DNA of 64,000 bases from positions 112,221 through 176,220 of the forward strand of contig JAJVIF010000002.1 of the NCBI GenBank assembly GCA_022072165.1, read 5' to 3'. Within the stretch, counting starts at the first letter, position 1; each line of letters opens with the position of its first letter. Of the stretch, positions 8,809-16,971 are shown piece by piece. The notes under the pieces were generated by a model. It had not been told where the DNA came from. It saw only the letters and a program-made list of their open reading frames with translations, and made no database searches. The DNA is from a bacterium (GTDB lineage: Bacteria; JAJVIF01). The position numbers and the translations under genes are program-made.

Positions 8809-11800
8809 TCAGGGGGTGGCTCCTGTCTGTAGGAGTCTCCAGCGCTGGATTTCCCAGCTCCCGGTTTCCCGCACCCACAACTCAGCTGCACCAGCGCCCG
8901 GAGCGTCGGGGACTACCTGGACCCCATCGAACGCCCCAGGCAGCGTGGTCTCCCCGCCGTTGGGCCAACGACAGGTGATACCCCCACTCCACCAGGCAAC
9001 GACCACCAGGTCCGGCGTGAGCCAGAGTCGATCCGGGGGACCTGGCAAAAGATGTTCGGCGATGGTGGCTCCCCCCTGCCTGACGACGACGACCGCCTGT
9101 GGGGGGCTGCCCGCCGCCAGGCGTTCGCCCGCAGCGGCCCAGGTGTCGGGCGACACCACAGCAACGGCTGTCGCCTGTAGCTGCGGGATGGCATCTGTTT
9201 CCTTGCCGTCCTGAAACAACCAGGCTCCGCCGAAGGCTTCCGCGGTCGCGAAGACCGCACCTGAGCTCCCGGCGAGTACCGCCCCATCGACCACCTCGAA
9301 GGCACCGGCGGTCGTGCCCGGATGCGTCCCTTGCCAACTCACTGCATCCAGCGGCTGCGGTGCACTGTCGGGCTGCAGGCGCAAAACTTCATAGCTCAGC
9401 CGCTCGTGATCCCAGACCAGAACATGGCCGTCGATGGCGCTGAGCACATGTTCGCTGGCTTTGAGGGGCCAGGGATCAGTCGCGATGGTGCCGTAGGAAG
9501 TCGTGTGGAGATGGACCCATTGCTTCCGGACCACCGCCAGGACCCCGGTGCCGGCGGGGTGCAGGAGGGTGTCCTGTGCCCGACGCCGCTCTTTCGGCAC
9601 CCAGATGGTGGGATCGAGATTGAATGGGGCCTGCGCGACCGGGGTCGGCGGATCAGTGCCGGGTGCAACCACCGAGAGGAAAGCATCAGTCGCCGACCAG
9701 AGTTCCAATCCCCCCAGGCACCAGGGACCGGTCCCGGTCGCGAGCGTGATGGTGCCTGTCCGCTGGATGCGCTGTTGCCCCCCATGTGCATCGAGGCTCT
9801 GGACTCCCCGGGGACCACCCGGTTCCCCCCAGGCGACCGCCAGCACTGCGCTATTGGGCAGCTGCCGAATCGCGGTGGGGGGACCATGCAGCAGCGTGGA
9901 ACCGAGGAGGGTCGTGCTGCCATCGGGAGCCAGCCGATAGGCCCGTACCACACCCCAGCGCGCGGAGAGTCGCACCCCAACATAGAGCTGGTCCTCCAGT
10001 ATGGTCAGCGCAGTCACCGGTCCCCCGGGAGCAAGGAGGCCCCGGAGCTCGGGGGCATTCGCCCGGGACATGTCGAAGATCGCGACTTCGCTCTGATTGC
10101 GGACTGCTGCCAGGAGCTGACCCTGGGTCGCAAGTGCGCCCCAGTGATGCCCGGTCACGATCTGGTGGAGGATGATGACCGGGTGGCCCTCGCCGGTGTC
10201 GAGGACTTCGATGCCCTTGTTCCCGCAGGCGACATAGGTCCTGTTGTTCATGACCGCCAATCCAGTGGCCCGATCTGGCAGGGTGTACTGCAGATCGTCA
10301 TAGATCGCACCGGGCTGACTGTTCCGCATCAGGGTCAACTGTTGATCAGCGGCGAGGAGTCGTCGCCCCTGGACCGCCGCCAACCCCTGACCCCGTCGCT
10401 GGTGGTCCATGCTGGGGAGCAGCAGCGGCTCGGCCGAGTTCCGCAGATCCAGCACTTGCCAGCCAGCATTCGACGTGCAATACGCCCAGTTGTCCCGCAC
10501 GATCAGTTGCTGGATGTCGCCTTTCACCGGGAGCTGGCGGATGACCTGCGCCTCCGTGAAGGGCTCGGTGGGATCGCTGCCAGGAGCCACCAGTGCCAGT
10601 CCTCCCTCGCCCATCGCGACCAGCAGGTGTTCCCCGACCTGTACGACATCCTGGGGGTAGTGCCGCTCTCCGGTCCCCGGCAGCATCGGACGGCCACTGG
10701 CGCGTCGTTGAGTGAGATCCAGGCCCCGTATGGAGACCAGCGGATGCGACTGCACGGTCTGACTGGCAGTTCCCAGGGTGAGCGGCGGCTGTGACTCCAG
10801 ATCAGGCGCAGGCGGATTGGGATCGACATACCAGAGTCGCCCCTGCAACAGCGCCACAGGGACATCGGGAGGAAGCGGCGCGAGGTCGATTTGCTTCAGT
10901 GATGGAGCCTGGGCTGAACGCACTGAAAGATGCCAGGTGGATGACGCCCCCTTGAGCAGCAGCGTTGCGCCATCGGAGGCCAGCGGGCGCAGCCACTCGG
11001 TGGTCTGCAGCCGCTTACCGGAAACAAGTCGCCCCCGGAGTGTCCGTTGCAATACCTGCAGCGCGACACCCTGCACCGCCACCAGTCCGTGCGAGCCAAC
11101 CCAATGGAGCGCTTCAATGGGGGACTGCTGCGGTGCAGCCCACCGGTCGTGAAGAATGGGCTCTACCGGGGAATCGCCCAGTCCATAGAGGAGGATACCG
11201 CTACCGGTCCGGGGACGTCCCCTGACATGGAATTCGGTGTCTGTGACGGCAATCGCGAGTGATTCACCCTGGATCGCCAGACTGGTTGTCTGAGGTGGCA
11301 ACGGCCATTGCCAGGCGGGTGTCAGCTTCCGCTGCGCGCGGTCGATGATCCAGCAGTCGAGACGCTGTGTCGGCTGATGCCAGGCGATGACCCGCTCGGG
11401 CGACACGGCGAACAACTGGTCGTAGTGTCCGCGCTGGAAGACTCCCACGTGGTGCCAGGCGACCTCACCGGGGCGTGCGGGGTCTGTGGCTTCTTTCAGG
11501 AACAATTCCAGCGCGAAGGGACCCTGTCGCGACCGGACCACCAGAGCCGCCGGGTCGGGATGGACCACTTCGGCTGGCTGCTGCAACGGTCGGAGGAGCG
11601 CGAGTTCCCTTAGCGCGATATCTGATTCCGCGTCGGCGACGGGATGAATCTCCCGAATCCCTCGTTGTGGATCAATGCTCCACAGGATGTCACCACTGGC
11701 GACGAGCGAGCCGGAAGCCCGGGCCAACAGCGAAGCCCCGGACAGAATCCGGGGCGGAAGCTGTGGGTCCTGCGCGAAGAGCGGGCTGGCGGTCGGCAAG

Positions 11801-11904
11801 CCCAGCGGATTCGCACCATCGGCACCCGCACCCATCTGACAGCCACTCATGCTGATCAGCGGGAGGAGCAGGCAGGCGAGGGCGATCCGCAGTGCGGGGC
11901 TCAT
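8809..11904 (-). CDS. Large beta-propeller (LVIVD-like) surface lipoprotein
   Basis: The ATG at 11904 gives a 1031-aa protein with a classic lipoprotein signal (LACLLLPLISMSGC). The frame continues upstream to a TTG, but that would bury the signal peptide. The body consists of many short beta-rich repeats of the type 'hxVxGxxLLAAxxQxxLxVxDxS', like LVIVD/propeller repeats. Examples are YVACGNKGIEVLDTGEG and AAVRNQSEVAIFDMS. Little else is recognisable. The gene sits between pilT and pilC, so a pilus-associated role or export is possible but unproven. The long plus-strand frames across it are shadows. Confidence 0.7.
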   Translation of the reverse strand: MSPALRIALACLLLPLISMSGCQMGAGADGANPLGLPTASPLFAQDPQLPPRILSGASLLARASGSLVASGDILWSIDPQRGIREIHPVADAESDIALRELALLRPLQQPAEVVHPDPAALVVRSRQGPFALELFLKEATDPARPGEVAWHHVGVFQRGHYDQLFAVSPERVIAWHQPTQRLDCWIIDRAQRKLTPAWQWPLPPQTTSLAIQGESLAIAVTDTEFHVRGRPRTGSGILLYGLGDSPVEPILHDRWAAPQQSPIEALHWVGSHGLVAVQGVALQVLQRTLRGRLVSGKRLQTTEWLRPLASDGATLLLKGASSTWHLSVRSAQAPSLKQIDLAPLPPDVPVALLQGRLWYVDPNPPAPDLESQPPLTLGTASQTVQSHPLVSIRGLDLTQRRASGRPMLPGTGERHYPQDVVQVGEHLLVAMGEGGLALVAPGSDPTEPFTEAQVIRQLPVKGDIQQLIVRDNWAYCTSNAGWQVLDLRNSAEPLLLPSMDHQRRGQGLAAVQGRRLLAADQQLTLMRNSQPGAIYDDLQYTLPDRATGLAVMNNRTYVACGNKGIEVLDTGEGHPVIILHQIVTGHHWGALATQGQLLAAVRNQSEVAIFDMSRANAPELRGLLAPGGPVTALTILEDQLYVGVRLSARWGVVRAYRLAPDGSTTLLGSTLLHGPPTAIRQLPNSAVLAVAWGEPGGPRGVQSLDAHGGQQRIQRTGTITLATGTGPWCLGGLELWSATDAFLSVVAPGTDPPTPVAQAPFNLDPTIWVPKERRRAQDTLLHPAGTGVLAVVRKQWVHLHTTSYGTIATDPWPLKASEHVLSAIDGHVLVWDHERLSYEVLRLQPDSAPQPLDAVSWQGTHPGTTAGAFEVVDGAVLAGSSGAVFATAEAFGGAWLFQDGKETDAIPQLQATAVAVVSPDTWAAAGERLAAGSPPQAVVVVRQGGATIAEHLLPGPPDRLWLTPDLVVVAWWSGGITCRWPNGGETTLPGAFDGVQVVPDAPGAGAAELWVRETGSWEIQRWRLLQTGATP

Positions 11905-11941
11905 GCCGCCATTAGAACACGCTGGCAAAAGCGCCGTGGGA

Positions 11942-13084
11942 TTACTCGGCCTGGCGGAACTTGGCGACGTTGGTCATATCCTGACCTCCGCCTTCCTCGC
12001 CACCACCACCAGGGGGGCCCGCCGCGATGAGTCGCTGCAGGTTCGAGGGGCTGGTCGCCACGGTCATGGCGGTTTCCATGGTGATCTCGCGACGGAAATA
12101 CATGTCGCGGAGGCTCTGGTCGAGGGTGATCATCCCCAGCTTGGAGTGGGTCATCATCGTGGAGTGAATCTGGAAGATCTTCTTCTCACGGATGAGGTTC
12201 CGGATGGCCGGGATGTTGAGCATGACCTCAAACGCCGCGATACGTCCGGCACCATCGGCGCGGGGGAGGAGCAGCTGGGTCATGACGCAGACCAGGGCGT
12301 TGGCCAGCTGGGCGCGAATCTGGTCCTGCTGCCCGAAGGGGAAGACGTCGATGATGCGGTCGATGGTGGCGGGGCAGGAGTTGGTATGCAGGGTGGCAAA
12401 CACCAGGTGGCCCGTCTCCGCCGCAGTGATTGCGGTGGAAATGGTTTCGAGGTCGCGCATTTCACCCACGAGGATGACGTCCGGGTCCTGACGCAGGGCC
12501 TTCACCAGCGCGGTGTTGAACGAAAGAGTGTCGGTGTGGACTTCGCGCTGGTTGATGTTGGAGAGCTTGTGCTCATGCACGTACTCGATGGGGTCTTCCA
12601 TCGTGATGATATGCAGGTCGCGGCTTTCATTGATGACATTGAGCATCGCCGCGAGCGACGTGGACTTACCAGAACCAGTCGGTCCGGTCACCAGCACCAG
12701 ACCGCGGGGCTCGATGATGACGTCCTTCAGAATCTCCGGAATCAACAGTTCTTCCATGGTCGGAATCCGCTCCGGGATGGAGCGCATGACGATGCCGATG
12801 GAGCCCTTCTGCCAGAAGCAGTTGACGCGGAACCGGCCAATCCCCCGCTGGGAGTAGCCGAAGTCGATTTCTTTGTCGCGCTCCAGGGTCTTGCGCTGAT
12901 CTTCCCGCATGAGGGAGAAGGCGAGACCGCGGGTGTCTTCCGGCGTGAGGGGTTCGTAGTCCAGTCGGGTCATCCGCCCGTGCACCCGGAGGGTGGGGGG
13001 GACCCCAACGGTGATGTGGAGGTCGGACGCCTGTCGCTCGGCGAGTTCGACCAGAAGATCGACGATCGTGTAGTTCGCTGCCAT
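11942..13084 (-). CDS. pilT: Type IV pilus retraction ATPase PilT
   Basis: PilT powers pilus retraction and twitching motility by ATP hydrolysis at the base of the machine. The 380-aa protein shows the N-terminal PAS-like region with the SDLHITVG opening and Walker A GPTGSGKST (about residue 135). The Asp box is around MEDPIEY, Walker B is VILVGEMRD, and the His box is GHLVFATLHTNS. The PilT C-terminal AIRNLIREKK motif is also present; it distinguishes PilT from PilB. The C-terminus ends in a Gly/Glu-rich tail. The lipoprotein gene at 8809-11904 follows 37 bp downstream. Confidence 0.95.
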   Translation of the reverse strand: MAANYTIVDLLVELAERQASDLHITVGVPPTLRVHGRMTRLDYEPLTPEDTRGLAFSLMREDQRKTLERDKEIDFGYSQRGIGRFRVNCFWQKGSIGIVMRSIPERIPTMEELLIPEILKDVIIEPRGLVLVTGPTGSGKSTSLAAMLNVINESRDLHIITMEDPIEYVHEHKLSNINQREVHTDTLSFNTALVKALRQDPDVILVGEMRDLETISTAITAAETGHLVFATLHTNSCPATIDRIIDVFPFGQQDQIRAQLANALVCVMTQLLLPRADGAGRIAAFEVMLNIPAIRNLIREKKIFQIHSTMMTHSKLGMITLDQSLRDMYFRREITMETAMTVATSPSNLQRLIAAGPPGGGGEEGGGQDMTNVAKFRQAE

Positions 13085-13416
13085 GGGAACCCTTCAGGTC
13101 AGAGTGAACGCACCGGGCCGGTGCGACAGGTAGGGCGCATTATGCCGCATCAGGCGCGGGTCGTCACCGGCCAGCAGGGGAAAGCTCAGGCGGGACGAGG
13201 TTGCATGGGAGGCGCGGAGGCATCATCCGTGGGAGTTCCCACTGGATCGACCAGCGGCTGCCGTGTCAACAGCACCACGGCTGGCTCCCGCTCCGGGGAT
13301 GTTGGCAGGGCATCGGCGCGATGTCCGACGGTCGGGGTGAGCGGGACCGGGGTCGGGACCTGAGCCAGAAAGGCGTGATATCCGCGCATAGGGGAATGGT
13401 AACGCAGACGGCTCTT
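13085..13416 (-). other. Intergenic stretch with one doubtful small frame
   Basis: This 332-bp stretch lies between pilT and the broken PIN gene. It holds one minus-strand 67-codon frame (13186-13389) that is rich in Pro, Thr and Ala. It has no recognisable domain and no clear ribosome binding site, so I do not call it a gene. I saw no repeat, RNA gene or convincing terminator here. Confidence 0.4.
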
Positions 13417-13829
13417 TCAGTGACCTGCTTCCAGTTCATCGAGGGCTTCGGCTGGAGTGCAAATTCGAAATGGCACCTGTCCCTTCAGGACATCAAAATC
13501 CTGATCTCCAGTCACCAACAACTGAGCTCCAGCAGCCATGCAGCAGGCAAGCCACTTCAGGTCGGACCGGTCACGCAGCGGATTACAGGGAGCGGCTCCG
13601 GGTCCACCACCACAAATGCGGGCTCTATCAGCTGCCACAGCCGTTGTTGATCAGCCTGAAGAATGCGCAGTCGGGGCCTTGCGAACACTGCCCGATACTC
13701 CGCCACGATCTCGGCACTTACGAGCCAGGCAGGCGCTGGCTGTCGGACAATCGCCACCAGCACGCGATCTGAAGTTTGCCCCCCGAGCACGGCGGAAACC
13801 ACCACATTGGTATCCACAACCAGTCTCAT
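13417..13829 (-). pseudogene. PIN-domain toxin gene with a frameshift
   Basis: Two overlapping minus-strand frames together make one PIN-domain RNase (VapC-like class). The first (start 13829) has the N-terminal catalytic Asp in VVDTNVVV and the Glu of SAEIVAEYRAVF. The second has RDRSDLKWLACCMAAGA and the C-terminal acidic motif TGDQDFDVL. The frames differ, and the switch is needed near 13572-13585 (one base short or two extra). No single frame holds all catalytic acids, so the gene is inactive unless this is a sequencing error or a programmed shift. The start overlaps the antitoxin stop as ATGA. Confidence 0.7.
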
Positions 13830-14074
13830 TCCTGGTTTTCGCGAACGTCCTTGAGAGCTGCATCCCCATCTTCTTCAGTAACGCCGGCTGACTGGGCCTG
13901 ATTCGCCAGCCGGTCCAGCAGCAACTCCAGTTCTGCAGCACGTTCAGCGGGAGCTTCATCGTCAGCTTCAACACTCACGCGAACATACTGCCCAACTTTC
14001 CAGTCTGGGTCGTGCAACTCAACCTGGACCACTCCCGGTTCCTGCACACGGATGAGCTTGATGCGAGCGTTCAC
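13826..14074 (-). CDS. Probable antitoxin of the PIN-domain toxin
   Basis: This 82-aa acidic protein has a short N-terminal beta-rich part (VQVELHDPDWKVGQYVRVSVE), resembling swapped-hairpin antitoxin folds, and a helical acidic C-terminus. I cannot assign a named antitoxin family. The call rests on its size, its position directly upstream of the PIN gene and the 4-bp ATGA overlap, which is the usual antitoxin-toxin coupling. If the toxin is dead, this gene may be a remnant. The pair sits between pilB and pilT. Confidence 0.55.
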   Translation of the reverse strand: MNARIKLIRVQEPGVVQVELHDPDWKVGQYVRVSVEADDEAPAERAAELELLLDRLANQAQSAGVTEEDGDAALKDVRENQE

Positions 14075-14111
14075 GATGCTTGCCTCCTGTCGCTAGTTTA
14101 CAGGGAGAAGC

Positions 14112-14140
14112 AAAACCGGCCTCCCACCAGGGGAGGCCGG
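14112..14140 (-). terminator. Rho-independent terminator after pilB
   Basis: A perfect 10-bp stem (14116-14125 with 14131-14140) with a 5-base loop is followed on the minus strand by TTTTG. It lies 27 bp past the pilB stop, and its position suggests pilB is transcribed separately from the downstream toxin-antitoxin remnant. Confidence 0.75.
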
Positions 14141-14167
14141 AACGGCTGTTGTTGGCCACAATCCGCC

Positions 14168-15976
14168 TTAGATGAAGCTGGCGGCGAGGTCTTCGGGGAG
14201 CTCCTGCAGCAGCGGCTTCGCCATCTTGCGGTCGTCGGTCCCCGGCATGGCGGTCCCGGAGTCCTCGTCTTCCTCGATGGACGCCACCCGGAAGAGTTCT
14301 GAGACAGACGTCTGTCCCTTGAAGATCTTCTTGAGACCCGACTCAAAGAGGGTGTTCATCCCCTCATCGCGACCTTTGCGCTTGATGTCCTGGACCGGCT
14401 GGTTGGCCATGGCCATCTCGCGGATCGCCCGGCTCATCACCAGGATTTCGTAGATCGCCTGTCGTCCGGAGTAGCCCAGGTTATGGCAGACCTCGCAGCC
14501 CTTGGGGTTGTAGAGCTTGATCCGCTTGGGCGCGACACCATTCATCTGCGGGAGGTACGGCCGGATCATCGCCATCTCCTCCTCTTCAGGCTCATACGGT
14601 GCCTTGCAGTTACGGCAGAGGAGCCGGACCAGGCGCTGGGCCACCATCGCGAGCACCGAGGCCACGATCAGGAACCGCTCCACCCCCATGTTGTTGAGGC
14701 GGATGATCCCACCAGCGGCATCGTTGGTGTGCAGCGTGGAGAAAACCAGGTGGCCGGTGAGGGCGGCGTTAATCGCCAGTTCTGCGGTTTCCCGGTCGCG
14801 GGTCTCCCCCACCATGATGATGTCGGGGTCCTGTCGCAGAATGGTTCGCAGCGCCTGGGCGAAGGAGAAGTCAACCTTCGGATTCACCTGGACCTGATTA
14901 ATAATCCCCAGCTGGTATTCCACCGGGTCCTCGACGGTCACGACGTTCACCTTTTCGTTGGCGACCGACGCGAGGGAGGCAATCAGGGTGGTGGACTTCC
15001 CGGAGCCGGTCGGTCCGGTGATGTAGATGATGCCGTGGGGCCGCTTGATCAGGGTCTGCCAGACATCAAGCTCGTCCTTCTCAAAGCCGAGCATGTCGAG
15101 GCTGAAGTTGATCTTGCTCTTGTCGAGCAACCGCATCACGACCTTTTCGCCGAAGATGGTCGGCAGGGTCGAGAACCGGATGTCGAAACTGCGGTCGCGG
15201 ACTTTGAGGTCGATACGACCGTCCTGCGGGCGACGGCGCTCAGAGGTGTCGAGCCCCGCCAGAATCTTCAGGCGGGCCACCACAGCGCTCTGGGCATGGA
15301 TCGGGATGTCCATCACCTTGTGCAACATGCCGTCAACGCGGTACCGGACCACCAGACGGTCCTCTTTGGGTTCCAGGTGGATGTCCGACGAGCGCTGATC
15401 CACCGCCCCTTCCAGGATGGCCTCCACGAAGCGGACAATCGGCGCATCCTCGATCTCGCTGAGGGAGGCGGCCTGCTTCAGCATTTCTTTGAGGCTGTTC
15501 CCCTCCTTCATCTGGATCGCTTTCCACTCATCGATGTGCTTCTTCGCTTCGTGGGACACACCGAACATGTCCTGATAGATCCGCTCGAGGGCCTGCTCGG
15601 AGCAGATGCGGGGCTGGACCTCATAGCCGGTGGCCAGTCGAATGTCGTCGATGGCCATCAGGTTCAGGGGGTCGACCATGGCGACGATGAGGTCGTTGCC
15701 ATCCAGGCGGACCGGAATGGCCTTATGCCGCTGGATCAGCTCCGGATCGATCAGGGAGGCGACTTCCCGGTCGACCCCTTCTTCGAAGAGGTCAATCTTC
15801 GGCACGTCCAGTTGCTTGGAGAGGATGTCGAGGATCTGGTCAGCAACCAGTAGCTCCATGTCCTGCATGACTTCGCCCAGACGTTTGCCTGTGGCGCGCT
15901 GCATCTTCAGCGCCTCATCGAGCTTTGAGAGGCTGATCAACCCCTCTTCGACCAGCATGTCGCCAAAACGCTTCAC
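14168..15976 (-). CDS. pilB: Type IV pilus assembly ATPase PilB
   Basis: PilB drives pilus extension. The GTG start at 15976 is chosen because GGAGGT lies 7 bases upstream; the longer frame adds a non-homologous Pro-rich leader. The 602-aa product has an N-terminal MshEN-type region (FGDMLVEEGLISLSKLDEAL...). The ATPase core follows, with Walker A GPTGSGKSTT, the VTVEDPVEY Asp box, Walker B IIMVGETRD and the His box GHLVFSTLHTND. The tetracysteine zinc site of PilB/GspE is present (CRNCKAPYEP and CEVCHNLGYSGR). PilT lacks this zinc site, which settles the assignment. Confidence 0.94.
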   Translation of the reverse strand: MKRFGDMLVEEGLISLSKLDEALKMQRATGKRLGEVMQDMELLVADQILDILSKQLDVPKIDLFEEGVDREVASLIDPELIQRHKAIPVRLDGNDLIVAMVDPLNLMAIDDIRLATGYEVQPRICSEQALERIYQDMFGVSHEAKKHIDEWKAIQMKEGNSLKEMLKQAASLSEIEDAPIVRFVEAILEGAVDQRSSDIHLEPKEDRLVVRYRVDGMLHKVMDIPIHAQSAVVARLKILAGLDTSERRRPQDGRIDLKVRDRSFDIRFSTLPTIFGEKVVMRLLDKSKINFSLDMLGFEKDELDVWQTLIKRPHGIIYITGPTGSGKSTTLIASLASVANEKVNVVTVEDPVEYQLGIINQVQVNPKVDFSFAQALRTILRQDPDIIMVGETRDRETAELAINAALTGHLVFSTLHTNDAAGGIIRLNNMGVERFLIVASVLAMVAQRLVRLLCRNCKAPYEPEEEEMAMIRPYLPQMNGVAPKRIKLYNPKGCEVCHNLGYSGRQAIYEILVMSRAIREMAMANQPVQDIKRKGRDEGMNTLFESGLKKIFKGQTSVSELFRVASIEEDEDSGTAMPGTDDRKMAKPLLQELPEDLAASFI

Positions 15977-15983
15977 GCGAAGC

Positions 15984-15989
15984 ACCTCC
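15984..15989 (-). promoter_or_regulatory. Ribosome binding site that fixes the pilB GTG start
   Basis: GGAGGT on the minus strand lies 7 bases before the GTG at 15976. It supports this start over the upstream ATG of the open frame at 16138. Confidence 0.7.
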
Positions 15990-16203
15990 GGCCAGGGACC
16001 AGGGAATGAAAGCGATGAGGTGCCTGTCGGTCGACATCCTGCGGTCGGTGGGAGTGCAGGAGCGCAACTCAGTGATGGGGCGCGCCCTTGGCCAGGCGGG
16101 TCCGACAGACCAGCATCCCCGGCAAGCGCAGGGGACATTTCGCCTCAGTGTAGAGCGTGAGTCGCTAAAAATCTATGGAGTCGTGCGGGGTTGATCAGAT
16201 TCC

Positions 16204-16545
16204 TCAGTCTCGCTGTACGGCTTCCGGATGTACGCCAGAAGGGCCAGGCACCAGGCGGAGCTGTACCTGCAGTCCCAATGCAGCCGCGATCCGCTGAAGC
16301 ATAGTGAGCGAATGACCGCGATAGTCAGCATCTTCGAGACGCGAGATGACCGGTTGAGTCGTGCCGACCAGTCGGGCCAGTTCCTTCTGTGTCAATCCGC
16401 GAGCAGTCCGCAGATCATAGATGAGCTGGGCAACATCAAGCGCCTGACGCATCTCAATTTTCTCAGACTCCGGAAAGCGCTCCTCCCCAAGAATTGCACG
16501 CTCGAGGTCGACTGCTTGCCCTGGAAGATAGTGCTGACTGGTCAT
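16204..16545 (-). CDS. HigA-like XRE-family antitoxin
   Basis: This 113-aa protein has a helix-turn-helix domain of the Cro/XRE class at about residues 42-95 (DLRTARGLTQKELARLVGTTQPVISRLED). The ADYRGHSLTMLQRIAAALG ending is typical of antitoxins paired with HigB/Gp49-type toxins. It neutralises the toxin and normally represses the operon. The start overlaps the toxin stop (ATGA), so translation is coupled with the toxin first, the usual higBA order. Confidence 0.82.
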   Translation of the reverse strand: MTSQHYLPGQAVDLERAILGEERFPESEKIEMRQALDVAQLIYDLRTARGLTQKELARLVGTTQPVISRLEDADYRGHSLTMLQRIAAALGLQVQLRLVPGPSGVHPEAVQRD

Positions 16546-16931
16546 GATTCGTCCTCCTGGAGCAGGATCTGGATGGTGTGAAGCTCGCGATTGGATTCGA
16601 CGAGACTCTGATGCTCCTTGGCCAGCCGCAGTGACTGTTTCGGAACGCGCCCTTCTTTCAGGATGCCGTGGGAAAGCACGACCACGTCTCTTCCCATGAA
16701 GAAGTACAGGATTCGAAGCTGCTGGCGTCCTGAACGAACCCGGAGTTCGTAGATGCCGTCGTCCAGATAATCCCCCAGTGGGCGCCTTAGGAGATGTCCC
16801 TGCTGCCCCAATCGCTCAAGCGCTATCTGGAGGCGCTTGTAGGTGTGCAGGTTCGTAGCCCTGATGCTTCCCAGCCAGGTGAGGAGCGGGACATCACCTC
16901 GAACCCCACGATATGCGAGCAGTTTGGCCAT
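16542..16931 (-). CDS. HigB-like (Gp49/RelE superfamily) toxin
   Basis: This 129-aa protein belongs to the phage Gp49-like/HigB group of ribosome-dependent mRNA interferases. The marks are 'LRRPLGDYLDDGIYELRVRSGRQQLRILYFF' followed by 'VVVLSHGILKEGRVPKQSLRLAKEH', with the basic residues expected of the RelE fold. It is the first gene of a two-gene operon with the XRE antitoxin. A palindromic operator lies 20 bp upstream of its start. The gene ends the minus-strand block between pilB and a PKD lipoprotein. Confidence 0.82.
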   Translation of the reverse strand: MAKLLAYRGVRGDVPLLTWLGSIRATNLHTYKRLQIALERLGQQGHLLRRPLGDYLDDGIYELRVRSGRQQLRILYFFMGRDVVVLSHGILKEGRVPKQSLRLAKEHQSLVESNRELHTIQILLQEDES

Positions 16932-16950
16932 CAGGCCCTCACGCCAGAGT

Positions 16951-16966
16951 ATACCATTTTTGGTAT
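16951..16966. promoter_or_regulatory. Palindromic operator of the higBA-like operon
   Basis: The sequence is the perfect inverted repeat ATACCA-N4-TGGTAT. On the minus strand a TATACT -10-like element (16948-16953) overlaps it, 20 bp from the toxin start. This matches autorepression by the XRE antitoxin. No convincing -35 element was seen. Confidence 0.6.
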
Positions 16967-16971
16967 CTCAG

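Noticed and set aside
9322..10794. Plus-strand 490-codon frame inside the propeller lipoprotein
   Set aside because: No signal, no domain; the minus-strand lipoprotein is supported by signal peptide and repeats.
11849..13363. Plus-strand 504-codon frame opposite pilT
   Set aside because: Shadow of pilT, which has all family motifs.
13186..13389. 67-codon minus-strand frame
   Set aside because: Pro/Thr/Ala-rich, no ribosome binding site and no known domain; left as intergenic.
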